Assembly (NCBI GenBank): GCA_963575745.1
Contig: CAUYUJ010020759.1
Location: 55,001-119,000 of the forward strand
Source: Prorocentrum cordatum
Taxonomy: Eukaryota > Sar > Dinophyceae > Prorocentrales > Prorocentraceae
Length of the DNA: 64,000 nucleotides
Reading direction: 5' to 3'
A program made the position numbers and the translations under genes. The notes beneath the pieces are model-generated. The model searched no databases, was not told the origin of the DNA, and was given only the letters and a program-made list of their open reading frames with translations. This document shows positions 22,534-33,164 of this stretch, one piece after another. The first letter of the stretch is position 1. Every line of letters starts with the position of its first letter.

Positions 22534-22712
22534 GCCTACACCCTGCGAAATGCTTAAGAAATCATGGGTTCAGAAATTCATAGTCTCAGAACTTGAATAC
22601 AAAACCCAACATTTCCATTCAAATCTTGAGATTTGCATTGAAACGTTAAGAATAATCGAGATTCTGGCCGAAAACTTCTTAAGCTTTCTTAAGCATCGCC
22701 TAAGGTGTATGC
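22534..22712 (+). mobile_element. MITE-3, AT-rich element with CTTAAGAAA terminal inverted repeats
   Basis: The left end CTACACCCTGCGAAATGCTTAAGAAA-like block and the complement of the right end (ATACACCTTAGGCGATGCTTAAGAAA-like) match over about 25 bp with a few differences. The interior is markedly AT-richer than the surrounding poly-C/GAGCC repeats and has no coding frame. Single copy in this window. Confidence 0.55.
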
Positions 22713-23003
22713 CCCCTGAGGTCATCCCCCCCTGAGCCCTGAGCCCCTGAGCCTATCCCCCCCCCCTGAGCCCATACCCCCCGGAGCCTGCCCCCCCCCC
22801 CCCCCCCCCGAGCCTGGCCCCCCCCCGTATGCCCCCGATTACTCGACGAGGCAGGGCGCCCATCTCGCTGGACGCCCACCCGAGGCCCCCGTGGAGCTGC
22901 CTCGCGCCGCGAAACATCGAGCGGAGTGCTGGCCGCCAGCGGCCGGTGCATTCGAGGACCTCGGAGGCGCAAGCCGTCGGTCTCGGGGAGCTCCTCAGCG
23001 GAG

Positions 23004-23105
23004 CCTCCTCCACCTCCTCCTCCTCCTCCTCCTTCTCTCCTCCTCCTCCTCCTCCTCCTCCTCCTCCTCCTCCTCCTCCTCCTCCTCCTCCTCCTCCCCT
23101 CCTCT
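23004..23105. repeat. TCC microsatellite
   Basis: Nearly pure (TCC)n, about 100 bp, followed by a small hairpin at 23107-23140 (GCCAACATCGATAT ... ATATCGATATTGGC). Confidence 0.95.
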
Positions 23106-23144
23106 TGCCAACATCGATATCGAACCATATCGATATTGGCTTCG

Positions 23145-24014
23145 GCAAAACGCCTTTCTCCAGCGGTCGTCACGGCTTGCTGATGAACGTTCCAGGTGGG
23201 GTACTATGGGATATGGTGAGCGCTTTCTTGTTCGACGTTTCGACATTGGGCGGAAGGGGGTGAGGGGGGGGGGCTCTGGTTCTGGACCTCTGCTCTTTGC
23301 GGCTGATTGGAACCGTGCGTCCTCTGGGGGAGACTCCACCTGCTCGAAACAGGCGCCCGAACAACAGCCAAGATCTACTCCATGGAGGGGGGCGGAATGG
23401 GGGGGTGCAAGGACCCGCGCCGATCGGCAAAACAGTGAATAACAAAAACGATCACATATGGGAGAAGAGACGGCCGTTTCGACTTCCCACCAAAGGTTAT
23501 CGCATTTCTCAATCAGGGGCTGGGGTCGCACGACTGGCAGCGCATGCGACCAGCTTAAGGATCGAAACGACGTCTTCTGTCTTGGCGGAGGAACCAGGTG
23601 CAAACATCAGTAACCCAAGATGGAGATGGCCTATTAGTTTAACGGCCTCTGCTTAAAACGATGATGCAACTGTATTGAATAATGTACCCTGATACCCCTT
23701 CGCCGCATCCTTCTCAAACTCCTGCTCTCCCCGTCCATCCTCTGCCCCACCCTCTCCTTCGATTTTCCCATCCATTCTCACTCCGTCATCCTCTCCTTCC
23801 TCCTCCTCTTCTTGTGTTGCTTCTTCAAGAAACCTTGTCTGTCCCGTCGCGCCACGATCCGTGCCGAATCCGTGTCAAATCCGTGTCGAATCCGTGTCGA
23901 CTGCGTGTCGAATCTGCGTCGAACTCACGTCGGAAAACAAGTAAAGCCTGCCACTTCCAAAACCCGAAATGTCCCCCGAAGATGCAACATAATGCTTTCT
24001 CCTCCCCTCCAACT
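23145..24014. other. No gene recognised
   Basis: Mostly unique sequence. A repeated CCGTGTCGAATC word lies near 23860-23930 (five near-copies of CGTGTCGAATCNG). No frame shows a known domain. Confidence 0.4.
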
Positions 24015-24202
24015 CGGGAGCGGCCAAGAGGGGGGTAAGAGGGGGGGGTGCAAATCATGACCGGCGGCTTGTGCGCGGCCCAGCGAGGAGGCCAGGGACG
24101 CAATGAAATAAGAAGAGGCGCCATGAAATCTAGGGAAATATCATGGCCCCCGCAATGATATCCTCCCCCCCCTAGTCATCACCCCCCTCTTTTCCGCCCC
24201 CG
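24015..24202 (+). mobile_element. MITE-2 copy 1 (188 bp)
   Basis: Ends CGGGAGCGGCCAAGAGGGG and, on the complement of the right end, CGGGGGCGGAAAAGAGGGG: 22-bp terminal inverted repeats with three differences. The body has TGCAAATCATGACCGGCGGC and ATATCATGGCCCCCG. Copy 2 at 29641-29832 is nearly identical throughout. Confidence 0.8.
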
Positions 24203-24870
24203 ACCAGCGCTCCCCTCACCCTCAGCGCCCCATTCCGGGCCTCTTGTCCGGCTCATGCCCTCATACCGACGTTGCCTCCTGGCCACGCTGCCGTGCGGTC
24301 TCCGCTCTTGCACCTCCCCTGCCCTTCACCCATGCGGGCAGCCAAGCGCGAGCTCCCGCCCACGGCGAGACCACCGACGAGGACAGGCGCGGGCCCCCCC
24401 GCAGAAAAACGGCGTTTCGGCGAGAGCCTCCTTTGGGAAAAGGGGGGGCAGCCCAAAAAAGGCTCGCGGCCACAGGGGGGAGGTGCCGCTTCCAGCCTGA
24501 GCAGCGCCTCTCCCCAGGGGAGGGGCGGCCGGTCTGGGGCGGGAACCCGCCGTGGCTCACAGTTTGGGGGATGCCTACGGCAAAGGCACTCCCCTCGGGG
24601 CGGGGGGGAGGGGGAAGCGGGGATCCGCACCAGAAGCAGGGTCCTCAACTGATTGTAGGCCCTTGTCAACCCAACCATCCTCGGTTTCCCACACTTCAGC
24701 TCCCCAACGCACACCATTAATGCCCCACCCACCCACCCTGCTTCTAACCGCACCCCGTCCACGTCCTCCCCCTCCCCATCCTCGTCCCCCTCCTCGTCCT
24801 CCTCCCCCTGCTAGCGTCTCCCTCCCTGTAGCCCTCCTCGTGACACTCCGAACCCACCTCGTCGAAGCCC
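24203..24870. other. No gene recognised
   Basis: GC-rich, with frames open on several strands. None shows a domain or consistent codon bias. Confidence 0.4.
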
Positions 24871-24871
24871 T

Positions 24872-24970
24872 CCCTCTCCTCCTCCTCCTCCTCCTCCTCC
24901 TCCTCCTCCTCCTCCTCCTCCTCCTCCTCCTCCTCCTCCTCCGCCTCCTCCTCCTCCTCCCCTCCCCCTC
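24872..24970. repeat. TCC microsatellite
   Basis: About 100 bp of nearly pure (TCC)n with one TCCGCC interruption. Confidence 0.95.
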
Positions 24971-25324
24971 CCCCTCGTGCGCACTCCGAACCCACGGAGG
25001 GTTATCGAGGCCTGGCAGAATGAGGTCAGGTTCTTCCTTGTCGACTTGGATATCAGTTCGTCGGGAATGCCCTCCTCCAGGAAAAACAAGGAAGTGCCCA
25101 GGATGCTCTCCTCGACATGCGATGGACTGGGGGGAGAACGATGAAGACGAGAAACTATGAATCAGGAAAGGCGTCGCCGTGAAAGGTTGAAGGGTAACCG
25201 CTCCACGCAGTTGAACCACCTACGCGTAAGCGGCAGCCTGGCCAGCTCTGATCATCTCGACAACATTTGATCTGGGAGGCTATTGATCCTTGTCCGTGCG
25301 GGCCTCGAGAAGCTGCGCGGCCCC

Positions 25325-25500
25325 CAGACATCCGCAGTCTCGATTTTTCCAAAACACGGGCCCCCGACCTCCCGACCACTTACCCAGGGCCGGTTTTTCG
25401 CCCCGAGTCGTTGTTTGACGGTCCCGAGGCCCGGCGAGGGCCCCGAGAGGCCGAAAACAAGGAAAAACCTCCGTCTCGATTTTTTCGAGACGCCCGATGT
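25325..25500 (+). repeat. Dispersed repeat DR3, copy 2
   Basis: Contains GACGGTCCCGAGGCCCGGCG, GGCCGGTTTTTCGCCCC and CCTCCGTCTCGATTTTTTCG. The same order is found at 38660-38812 and, shorter, at 15135-15240. Confidence 0.75.
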
Positions 25501-25746
25501 CTGGGCCGCGCGGGGGCGGCCCGGCAGGACCGCTCTCGGGACAGCGTCCCGACAGAGCGCCGCGCCGCAGGAGCGCGCGGTCGGCTCTAGCCAGGGATCC
25601 CTGCTGGTGCGCCGCCCAGGCTGCCGAGGGAGCTGCGCAGGCACGCCGTGTGCAGAGGCACGCGCGCCGCGGCGTGGTAAACTTGGGGGCGACCACGGAC
25701 AGTGGCCACTTCGGCGCGGTAGCTGAATATCGTGTTCGGGCGAAGG

Positions 25747-25892
25747 AAACTATGCACATGCACCGATCCTGACAACGTCCATCCTTGACCCAGGATCGGT
25801 GCATATACCTTCCTAGCCAAGGTAAGAGGGCGTATGCACCGATCCTGGGCTCAGGATGGGCCTGGCCAGAATCGGTGTATGTGCATAGCTCT
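25747..25892. repeat. Inverted repeat around GCACCGATCCTG
   Basis: TATGCACATGCACCGATCC at the left pairs with GATCGGTGCATAT near 25793 and with AGAATCGGTGTATGTGCATA at the right end. A second GTATGCACCGATCCTG lies between, giving nested stem-loops. Same design as 30775-30925. Confidence 0.65.
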
Positions 25893-25899
25893 CTTTCCT

Positions 25900-26770
25900 C
25901 TACGTTCAACCGATCCCCATCCCCAGCGGAGTGGCCTGGGCCCCACTGGCCGATTTACCCCCCCTAGAGGGGGCCATAAGTCGGTCTCTTCGGGTTTCGA
26001 GGGGTGCATCCCCAACTGGGGTGGTAATTTGGTGGGGATCTCGAAGGGGACGGAGACGGGGATGGGGATCGGTGAACCGATACCGAGTAGCAGCCGGCTG
26101 TGGCCCTTATCATCTTTTGGTGATCGTGCGGAAACGAGTCCAGCGGCGCCAAGCGCCTGTATTCCCAGCCACGCCGCGCCACCGCTGCTTCAGCCAGATT
26201 TCGCGGCAGTCGCTCCGCTCGCGGGCCGCATCCCCCACGCTGCCGCCACCTCCACGCTCGAAAGGCGACGCCAGCGCTGTCTGCGCCGAAAAACGCAGAG
26301 CCGCTCCCAAAATCCCATCCAGGGGGGGGGGCAGAACAAATTGCTGCGAACGCTGGGGGCTTCAGTCAGGGGCAAGGGCTCAGAAGGAAGACGGCTCCCA
26401 AGACGCCCCTCTTCAGCCCGTGAAGCAGGCCCAACGTAACCTATGTACCAAAACCTTAACGGCCATGGAAATGTCCCCGAGCGGCCCCTAGGTGGGATCT
26501 CGGAGGGGGGGCTGGCACTCCTGGGAACTTGTGGCCAGGGCTGGACCCGAACGTTGTTTCTCGCTTTGCGTTCGTGCTGCATGTTGGTTTGCTCTACCTG
26601 TCTTCCTGCACCTCCCTGCCAGCACGAAAAACAAAGCACAGCCGAAGCCCAGCAAAGCAGCGCTTAGATCCAGCCCTGCTTGTGGCACCTCTGAATGCGA
26701 GCCCCTTCGCGGCCCTGGGAGCAGATCACGGGGGCCACTGCCCAAAACAGGCCCAACTGGCCCTTGTCTC
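25900..26770. other. No gene recognised
   Basis: Unique-looking sequence with GGGGATC/GGAGACGGGG words near 26036-26070. No credible coding frame. Confidence 0.4.
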
Positions 26771-26924
26771 AGGTCGGGCATGTCCTCCTACAGGCGGATT
26801 TTAAGCGAAAAATAGCACATACGCAAAAAACGAAAACAAATATTCAAACATATTCAGGACATCGTCCCAAGACTACCTCTCTACTACTTTTGAACATTCC
26901 TCCTGCAGAGGGGCACGCCCGACT
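26771..26924 (+). mobile_element. MITE-1 copy 2 (154 bp)
   Basis: AGGTCGGGCATGTCCTCCT left end; the right end GAGGGGCACGCCCGACT is its imperfect complement. AT-rich interior with an ACATCGTCCC block shared with the 14.4 kb copy. Confidence 0.8.
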
Positions 26925-28290
26925 TCGCCCTTGCCCGCGGCCGCCCAAACACTCGTCACGCTGCGCCGCGCCTCTCTCTCTCTCTCTCTGTGCGACGGTG
27001 TGCTTGCGCAGCTCCTCGGGCCAACTTGGACGGCTCCTCGACAAGGGCCCCGAGCCAACCGCACGCACCTGCCCTGCGGCGCTCCCTCGGGGAGCCGCCG
27101 CCGCATGTTTTTTCCTGCAGCGCCGCCTCCACGCGGCCGCGCAGCTGCCGCAGGACATGCCCGAGCAGAGAGCTCCCTCGGCCGAGCCCGACGGCCACCT
27201 CCGCCCTGGTCGCCGCGCCGGCGGCGAAGCCGTCTGCCGGGCAGACGCCCGAGAACACTGACGATCGCTTCTGCACCGGGAGACCTCCGGGCCGAGGGAA
27301 CTCTGCCGACGAGAAGCCTCTGGAGGCCCCCAGAAGCCTCCAAGGAAGCACAGCGTGAGACAGCAGAGGGCGGCGCGGCGACGGGGATGCATGCAGGGAG
27401 GATGGCAATCATCCTGATTATGATCAGGAGGCGGAGCGGGGTGACCGCGAGGGAAGGAGGGGAGGGGGTAACGGCGCAAGCAGGACCAGGGGAAAGTGGG
27501 GGAATGGAGAGGGATGAGGAACGGGGGGGAAGATTCTGAGCATGATTGAGAGAGCATGAAAAGAGAAGGTGAAGAGGAGAGCTTGCTTGAATACGGTGCA
27601 ACGGACGCGGGGACCTCATTCACCTGGGGGTGCTTGCAAAGACCCGAGCTGAATACGCGGCGAACACATCGACGGTCAGCGAAGCGAGCCTGAGCCTCTC
27701 CACAACGGTCCAGGCAAGCAAACTCACATCGATGATATCTGGGAAGGCGGATTCAGTATACGTCGATAGCTGTTTTTCCCACTTAGGTTCCTGTAGGCTC
27801 ATAAGGCTGACCGAGGCTCAATTTCTGGTGGCCACGTAGGTTCATATGGGCTCCCGCTTTCTGGATGCGTGGCCCAAATTATCTGGTGAAGACTATAGCT
27901 TTCTGCCGCACTCTTTCAGAAACTAGCGACGTGTGTTTCCATGGTCGGGTGTTCATTAGCAGGATGCAGAAAACGTAGGGTGAAGAAACGTGCACGTTTC
28001 GTGCACCTTTGGGACCCGCGGTGGCAATTTAGGGGCCCTGTGAAGCCAATTTCCTCCTATCCTCGGTCTACGGAATTTGATTGCCCCCCGTTGCCGTCCG
28101 CTGGATATTGCTTCCCGTTGCCGTCCGCCCGATATGAGTTCCTGCGCGTCACCTGTGTGGCCCCAGTTGCTCCTTCGACTCCTTGCGTGGTTGAAATATG
28201 GGGTCCCGAGGGATGGGGTCTTAAGAACGAGGTGCCTCGGACAACGTAAATCCACCCTTGGGCCCCTTCCTTAGAAGGATAAACAACGGC
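26925..28290. other. No confirmed gene; GC-ending codon bias near 26990-27310 (minus)
   Basis: One minus-strand frame (about 26990-27310) reads as compositionally mixed protein with mainly G/C-ending codons (for example SSVFSGVCPADGFAAGAAT, then VAVGLGRGSSLLGHVLRQL). No family is recognised and flanking exons are not seen. The rest, to 28290, shows nothing identifiable. Confidence 0.3.
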
Positions 28291-28295
28291 GTACA

Positions 28296-28440
28296 CATAA
28301 ACTTGTGGCGCTGCGCGCGGACTTCGTGGATCCGCGCTGGGCCCCCTCCCTGGCGCGCCGGAGGCGCCGCCGGGGGGTCCCAGCGCGGATCCAAGAAATC
28401 TGCGCGGAGCGCCAAAAGTTTATGTTTATGGCGTTTTTTC
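28296..28440. repeat. Foldback repeat FB1, mid-length copy
   Basis: Left arm ACTTGTGGCGCTGCGCGCGG...TGGATCCGCGCTGG; right arm CCAGCGCGGATCCA...CGCGGAGCGCCAAAAGTTT. The centre GGCGCGCCGGAGGCGCCGCC is itself palindromic. Confidence 0.75.
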
Positions 28441-28742
28441 TTCTTCGATTCCTATCCTTAGGCCCCCAACCCTCGGGACCTAATCTTCGAAACACCGACT
28501 CCTGCAGGTTCCTTCGCGTTCTCATTATCCTCCTCCTCCTCCTTCTCCTCCTCTGGGTCCCTTCCTTTCCTGAGGCCCCCATCCCTCAGGACCCCCTCTT
28601 TAAACTGCCGACTCCTGCAGAGTTCCTCTACGCCTTCCACTGGCCCCCGATGCAACACCTACTCTGGTGAAAGCGCTCGGGTTCTCCTGTGAGGGTGCTG
28701 ACGCGACGTGCTGCCTCCTGTGGGCCTCAATGCTGAGTGCCG

Positions 28743-28985
28743 CCCTCCTCCTCCTCCTCCTCCTCCTCCTCCTCCCTCCTCCTCCTTCTCCTCCTCCTCC
28801 TCCTCCTCCTCCTCCTCCTCCTCCTCCTCCTCCTCCTCCTCCTCCTCCTCCTCCCCTCCTCCTCCTCCTCCTCCTCCTCCTCCTCCTCCTCCTCCTCCTC
28901 CTCCTCCTCCTCCTCCTCCTCCTCCTCCTCCTCCTCCTCCTCCTCCTCCTCCTGGTCCTCCTCGTCCTCCTCCTCCTCCTCCTCA
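28743..28985. repeat. TCC microsatellite, 240 bp
   Basis: Longest nearly pure (TCC)n in the window apart from the 39.8 kb tract. Confidence 0.95.
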
Positions 28986-29034
28986 CTTTCCGTCGGCCGC
29001 TTGGGTTCATACTGGCACCTGTGCGCCACCCACT

Positions 29035-29155
29035 GGACCCCACACATCGCCGACAGATCGGCGATACACCCCCGAGAGCGAATCCGCAAGTCCCTGGGCG
29101 GAGCGGCTATCGGGCCACCGTCGGCGATCGGTGCGCGAGTTGTCGTCGATGCGTC
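29035..29155. repeat. ATCGGCGATACA repeat, locus 3
   Basis: CGACAGATCGGCGATACACC and GTCGTCGATGCGTCCCCC words as at 21560 and 22050. Confidence 0.6.
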
Positions 29156-29640
29156 CCCCCTGAGCTCTCCCCCCGTCTCACTGCCTCCGAGGTTTCCTGC
29201 AGACGTCCCCCCTTGGCCCTGGTTGCCGGCTTCTGGTGACCGCTTCGGTTTCTGTGGATGTATCTGCGTTCACCTGCGCCTGCCACTGGCCCTCGGTACC
29301 ACACTTTTTTGTGACTGTTTGGGTTTCAATGGGTTCCGATGCGCCTTCCACTGGTTCCGGTTGCCGCCCTTTCCGTTGACCGTCCAGAGTCCGGGGGGCT
29401 CCAGAGGTGGGCGCCGCGCTTTCCGCCAGTGGCTCGGGTTCGTGCCGGCTCGTATACGCCACCCCCCGTCCCCGGGTGCCCCACGCTTCGATGGCCACCT
29501 CGGACCGCCTACCAGACCACCCCAACCCAACCCGGAGACCCGAGTTTCGGGCTGGGGGATGTGTCTTCACAGTGCTCCCCGCCCCCCCGCCCCCCCCCCC
29601 GACACCGGAAGTGGAGGGCACACTGAGGCCTCCGGGTTGT
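29156..29640. other. No gene recognised
   Basis: GC-rich sequence with an imperfect repeat of CTTCCACTGG/CGCCTGCCACTGG words. No domain is seen in any frame. Confidence 0.4.
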
Positions 29641-29832
29641 CGGGGGCGGCCAAGAGGGGGGTGTCCAAGAGGGGGGGGTGCAAATCATGACCGGCGGCAT
29701 GTGCGCGGCCCAGCGGGGGGGCCAGGGACGTAATGACATAAGAAGAGGCGCCATGAAATCTGGGGAAATATCATGGCCCCCGCCATGATATCCACCCCCC
29801 CCTAGTCATCACCCCCCTCTTTTCCGCCCCCG
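29641..29832 (+). mobile_element. MITE-2 copy 2 (192 bp)
   Basis: Terminal inverted repeats CGGGGGCGGCCAAGAGGGG (left) and CGGGGGCGGAAAAGAGGGG (complement of right), two mismatches in 22 bp. A perfect internal palindrome ATATCATGGC-CCCC-GCCATGATAT lies near 29768-29791. About 95% similar by eye to 24015-24202. Confidence 0.85.
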
Positions 29833-30060
29833 AGGTTGGGTGGGGGTGGTTTTGTGGGCGGTGAGCCTCGGTCCAACCCGGGTCAGGGCCGTGCACGGCG
29901 GCAACAGCACCGAGAACCGGCCGAGAGCCGGCAGCGCAGCACCGGGGCCGACCGAAGACTCGGCAGGCCGCGAGCAGCCGAACCAGAAGGGCGCAGCCGG
30001 CGCGGCAGCGACGCGAACACCGACCGCACCGAAGCGACCGAGCACAACGGACCGGGGTGC

Positions 30061-30245
30061 AACTCCTCCTCCTCCTCCTCCTCCTCCTCCTCCTCCTCCT
30101 CCTCCTCCTCCTCCTCCTCCTCCTCCTCCTCCCCCTCCTCCTCCTCCTCCTCCTCCTCCTCCTCCTCCTCCTCCTGGTCCTCCTCGTCCTCCTCCTCCTC
30201 CCCCTCCTCCTCCTCCTCCTCCTCCTCATCCCCCTCTTCCTCCTC
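30061..30245. repeat. TCC microsatellite, 185 bp
   Basis: (TCC)n with TGGTCC and TCG interruptions similar to those in the 28.74 kb tract. Confidence 0.95.
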
Positions 30246-30774
30246 GTGGGCTCCAGTGCAGCACTCGCATGGGTCCTGAGTGCAGCCCTCTCCGGTGGCC
30301 CGTTGGGGGCTCCCGTTCACTTCCTGTGACGCGACGTGGTCGCCGCCGTGGCCATCGCGTGGGGCCCTCATGGCATTCCCCACACTCTGCGCCACCACTG
30401 GCAGGCCTGAGATGGATCGCCCCACAAGATCGGATCGAATCGGTTACGAATCGGACCAGGTTCTGAGCGTTCGGGATCTGGGATCGGTCTCGGCACCTGC
30501 AGTCTGGAGAGGGAATCGGTTGATGCTGGATCGGATGGGATCGAAATCGAGTTTCCGGAGTCGGGACGCATCGAATTGGAGCGTGAGCGTCCTCGACTGG
30601 CCACGGCAGGAATCTCGAATCCTTCAGGTTGCACCCCAAAGGCTGCGCAGAAATACAGAATGGGGTCCAAGCGCGGGCATCACGCTGGGAAGCTGATCGT
30701 CGTGCGTGGCTTGTGCAGAGAGCACCATGGTCGTGACGGGAAGAGGGGAGCGGCACGACAGGACGAGGATACGC

Positions 30775-30925
30775 AGACATGTATGCACCACCGTTGTGCT
30801 TGACCAGGGAGATCCTGCGCCCTGGCACGGTGTATACTGACGCCCTCCTGACCGAGGCTTGGAGGGCCTGTGAACCATCCTGGGGCCCAGGATGGCCCTG
30901 GTCAAGCACAGCGGTGTATAGATGT
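30775..30925. repeat. Inverted repeat around GTGCTTGACCAGG
   Basis: ACATGTATGCACCACCG...GTGCTTGACCAGG on the left pairs with CCTGGTCAAGCACAGCGGTGTA...GATGT on the right. Short inner stems (CATCCTGGGGCCCAGGATG) sit near 30877-30895. Probably a foldback or MITE-type element. Confidence 0.65.
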
Positions 30926-31084
30926 CTAGATGCCTTCTGCAGAGAGGAGGCGGAGAGGAGACCCGCGACGCGCTCGACTACAATCCCATCCAGTACCGAC
31001 TCTGCAGGCCCAGGCTGGGGTTGTCCGAATTGGGCATTCGAAACGAGGCATCTAAGGTTGAGCTCTGCCTCCGAATGAACCCCA

Positions 31085-31440
31085 GGGGGGAGAGGAGGAG
31101 GAAGAGGAGGAGGAGGAGGAGGAGGAGGAGGAGGAGGAGGAGGAGGAGGAGGGAGGAGGGGAAATAGGAGGGAGGGAGAAGAGGAGGAAGAGGGGAGAGG
31201 GAGGAGGGAGAGGGAAGAGGAGGGAGGGAGAAGAGGAGGAAGAGGGGAGAGGGAGGGGGAGGAGTAAAGCAGGAAAGGAGTGACTGCACTGGAAAACCCA
31301 TCGCCCAGTGACCCGCGGACAGGCCGAGGCGCAGGGGCGAGGAGCGGGAGAGGAGGGCGCGGACGGAGGCGAGGAGGGGGAGGGCGAGGAGAGGGAGGGT
31401 GAGGAGGACGAGGGCGAGGACGAGGAGGAGGAGGAGCAGA
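31085..31440. repeat. GGA microsatellite, two blocks
   Basis: (GGA)n at about 31090-31265, with GAGAGGGAGGAGGGA sub-repeats, and at 31370-31440, separated by about 100 bp of unique DNA. Confidence 0.9.
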
Positions 31441-31929
31441 AGGAGTGGCACCCCTGAGAGGACACGTCTATGTCGACCGCCGCGCCGACACTAACAGGGC
31501 TCAACGCTGCCTCCAGAGACCTGACCCACAGAGCCTGGGGCGGAGCCCGAGAGCAGGAAGAAGGGGCGGAAGGGGGGAACGCAAACGACGAGACGCACAA
31601 GAAAGGAAGCCCTAGCGGCAGAGCGCACGGACGAGCCTAGACCGCCGCGCTGCACACCTGAGCCTGGCCAGCAGCAGCTCCCTGGACCTTGGGGGAGAGC
31701 TGGGGCGGCACCTGAGGGGGGAAAACACAGAGTGAACAGCGTCGATGGCAATCGCATGGGGGAGGAGAGCGGCCGATGAGGGAGGAGCGGGACCACCAAC
31801 AGTGGCAAGCTCGGAAGATAAGTCAAATTCGCCGGCCCAGCGGGCCAGAGGCGTGCTAAGATCTCCGGTAACTGGTTAACAATTCTCTAGTTCGCGCGCG
31901 CGGGGCGGCCCCTGGGGGTCCACGGACGA
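31441..31929. other. No gene recognised
   Basis: Unique sequence; no frame with recognisable domain or consistent codon bias. Confidence 0.4.
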
Positions 31930-32590
31930 AAAGCACCCCGGCAAGGTCCTGAGAGAGTCCCGGGAGGAGCCCCCCAGAGCGCTCCAGGAGCGCTCCATGA
32001 GCGCACCAACAGGGCTCCGAGACGTCCCCGAGAGCCCCAAGAAAGGCCAAGAGGCCCCCAAGAGGCCCCCAAGATGGTACACGAGGGGTCCGACATGCCA
32101 CAAGATCGCTCCAAGACGCCCAAGATGGCCCCCAGACGCCCCAAGAGGCCTCCAAGAGCACTCCCAAGAGGGCCCCCGGAGGCAAAATTCACTGTTTTTT
32201 TTCATTGGGTTTTTGAACGATTTTGGAGCTTCCACCTTTTTGGTTCCCGACGCCGCAAGACGGCCCCAGATGCCCCCAAGATCGCCCCAAGAGGGCCCAA
32301 GATGGCCCAAGAGGGCTCGAAGACGGCCCAAGAAGCCTCCAAGACGGCCCAAGAGGGCCCCAATAACACCCCCAGAGGGGCCCCAGAGAGGGAACACGAA
32401 ACAAAATGTCGAGCCCTCGGCCCTAAGAAGCCCCTACGAGGCCCCATGAGGCCCCTAAGAGGCCCCAAAAGGCCCCCACGAGGCCCTCAGGAGGCCCCCA
32501 AGAGTCCCCCAAGCGGCCCCAGGAGACCCCTCAAATGCCCCCCCGAGCGCCCCAGGAGTCCCCCAAGCGGCCCCAGGAACCCCCAAAGCG
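31930..32590. repeat. CCCAAGAG minisatellite, locus 2, abutting the 3' side of LINE-A
   Basis: Degenerate 10-11 bp units (CCAAGAGGCC, CCAAGATGGC, CCCCAAGAG) with a short unique interruption near 32190-32255. The LINE-A ORF2 frame runs without a stop into this tract, so its real 3' boundary is near 32600-32640. Confidence 0.85.
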
Positions 32591-32629
32591 CCGCATTGAC
32601 ACCAGGCCCTCGGGCAAACGGCAGACATG

Positions 32630-33164
32630 AGACCGTATGGGCCGGCGGAATGAGCGAAGCGATTAATGAATGAGGGAAAATGGCATTGCGTGCGTTCGTG
32701 CCCCAGCTCAGGGGTAGATAATGAAGATGATGTCTAACCTTCTGGACCAATACAGGACATACCATATAGTGCTCCATTGAATCAGAGGCTTGGGCTCCAC
32801 ATCCAAACACACAAGGACATTGTTGTTGTCGGTAGCGACGGGTTGTATTCCACGCATTGAAGATCGATTTGAGGACACTGACGATGATGAACGACGGAAG
32901 TTTACGGGTTTTCATGAGACTGAGTCTGAGGATGGTGCGATCAACGGCATCAGGAGGGAGAGGGCCTAACATCTTGATCAGGCGAGGGGCAATAATCGAA
33001 CCGATTGGACACATCACATTGACTTCACGCTGTTTCAGTAACTTGAATATTGTATGCTGGACCTTAGGGTATGGAAGCTCACATATGTTCTTAATCGTGC
33101 AAAACCATTCATACAGACAGTACATATTGTAGAAAATCGAGCCCACCAAGTACGCATTACATTG
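32630..33164 (-). pseudogene. LINE-A ORF2 C-terminal region with CCHC zinc knuckle
   Basis: Same reading frame as the reverse transcriptase and separated from it only by the TGA at 33165-33167. It contains helical basic sequence and then CPCVFGCGAQASDSMEHYMV followed by C, a Cys/Cys/His/Cys arrangement typical of the C-terminal knuckle of many LINE ORF2 proteins, thought to bind nucleic acid. The frame continues into the CCCAAGAG minisatellite as Gly/Leu-rich sequence, so the authentic end is uncertain. No RNase H domain follows, unlike LINE-B. Confidence 0.7.
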
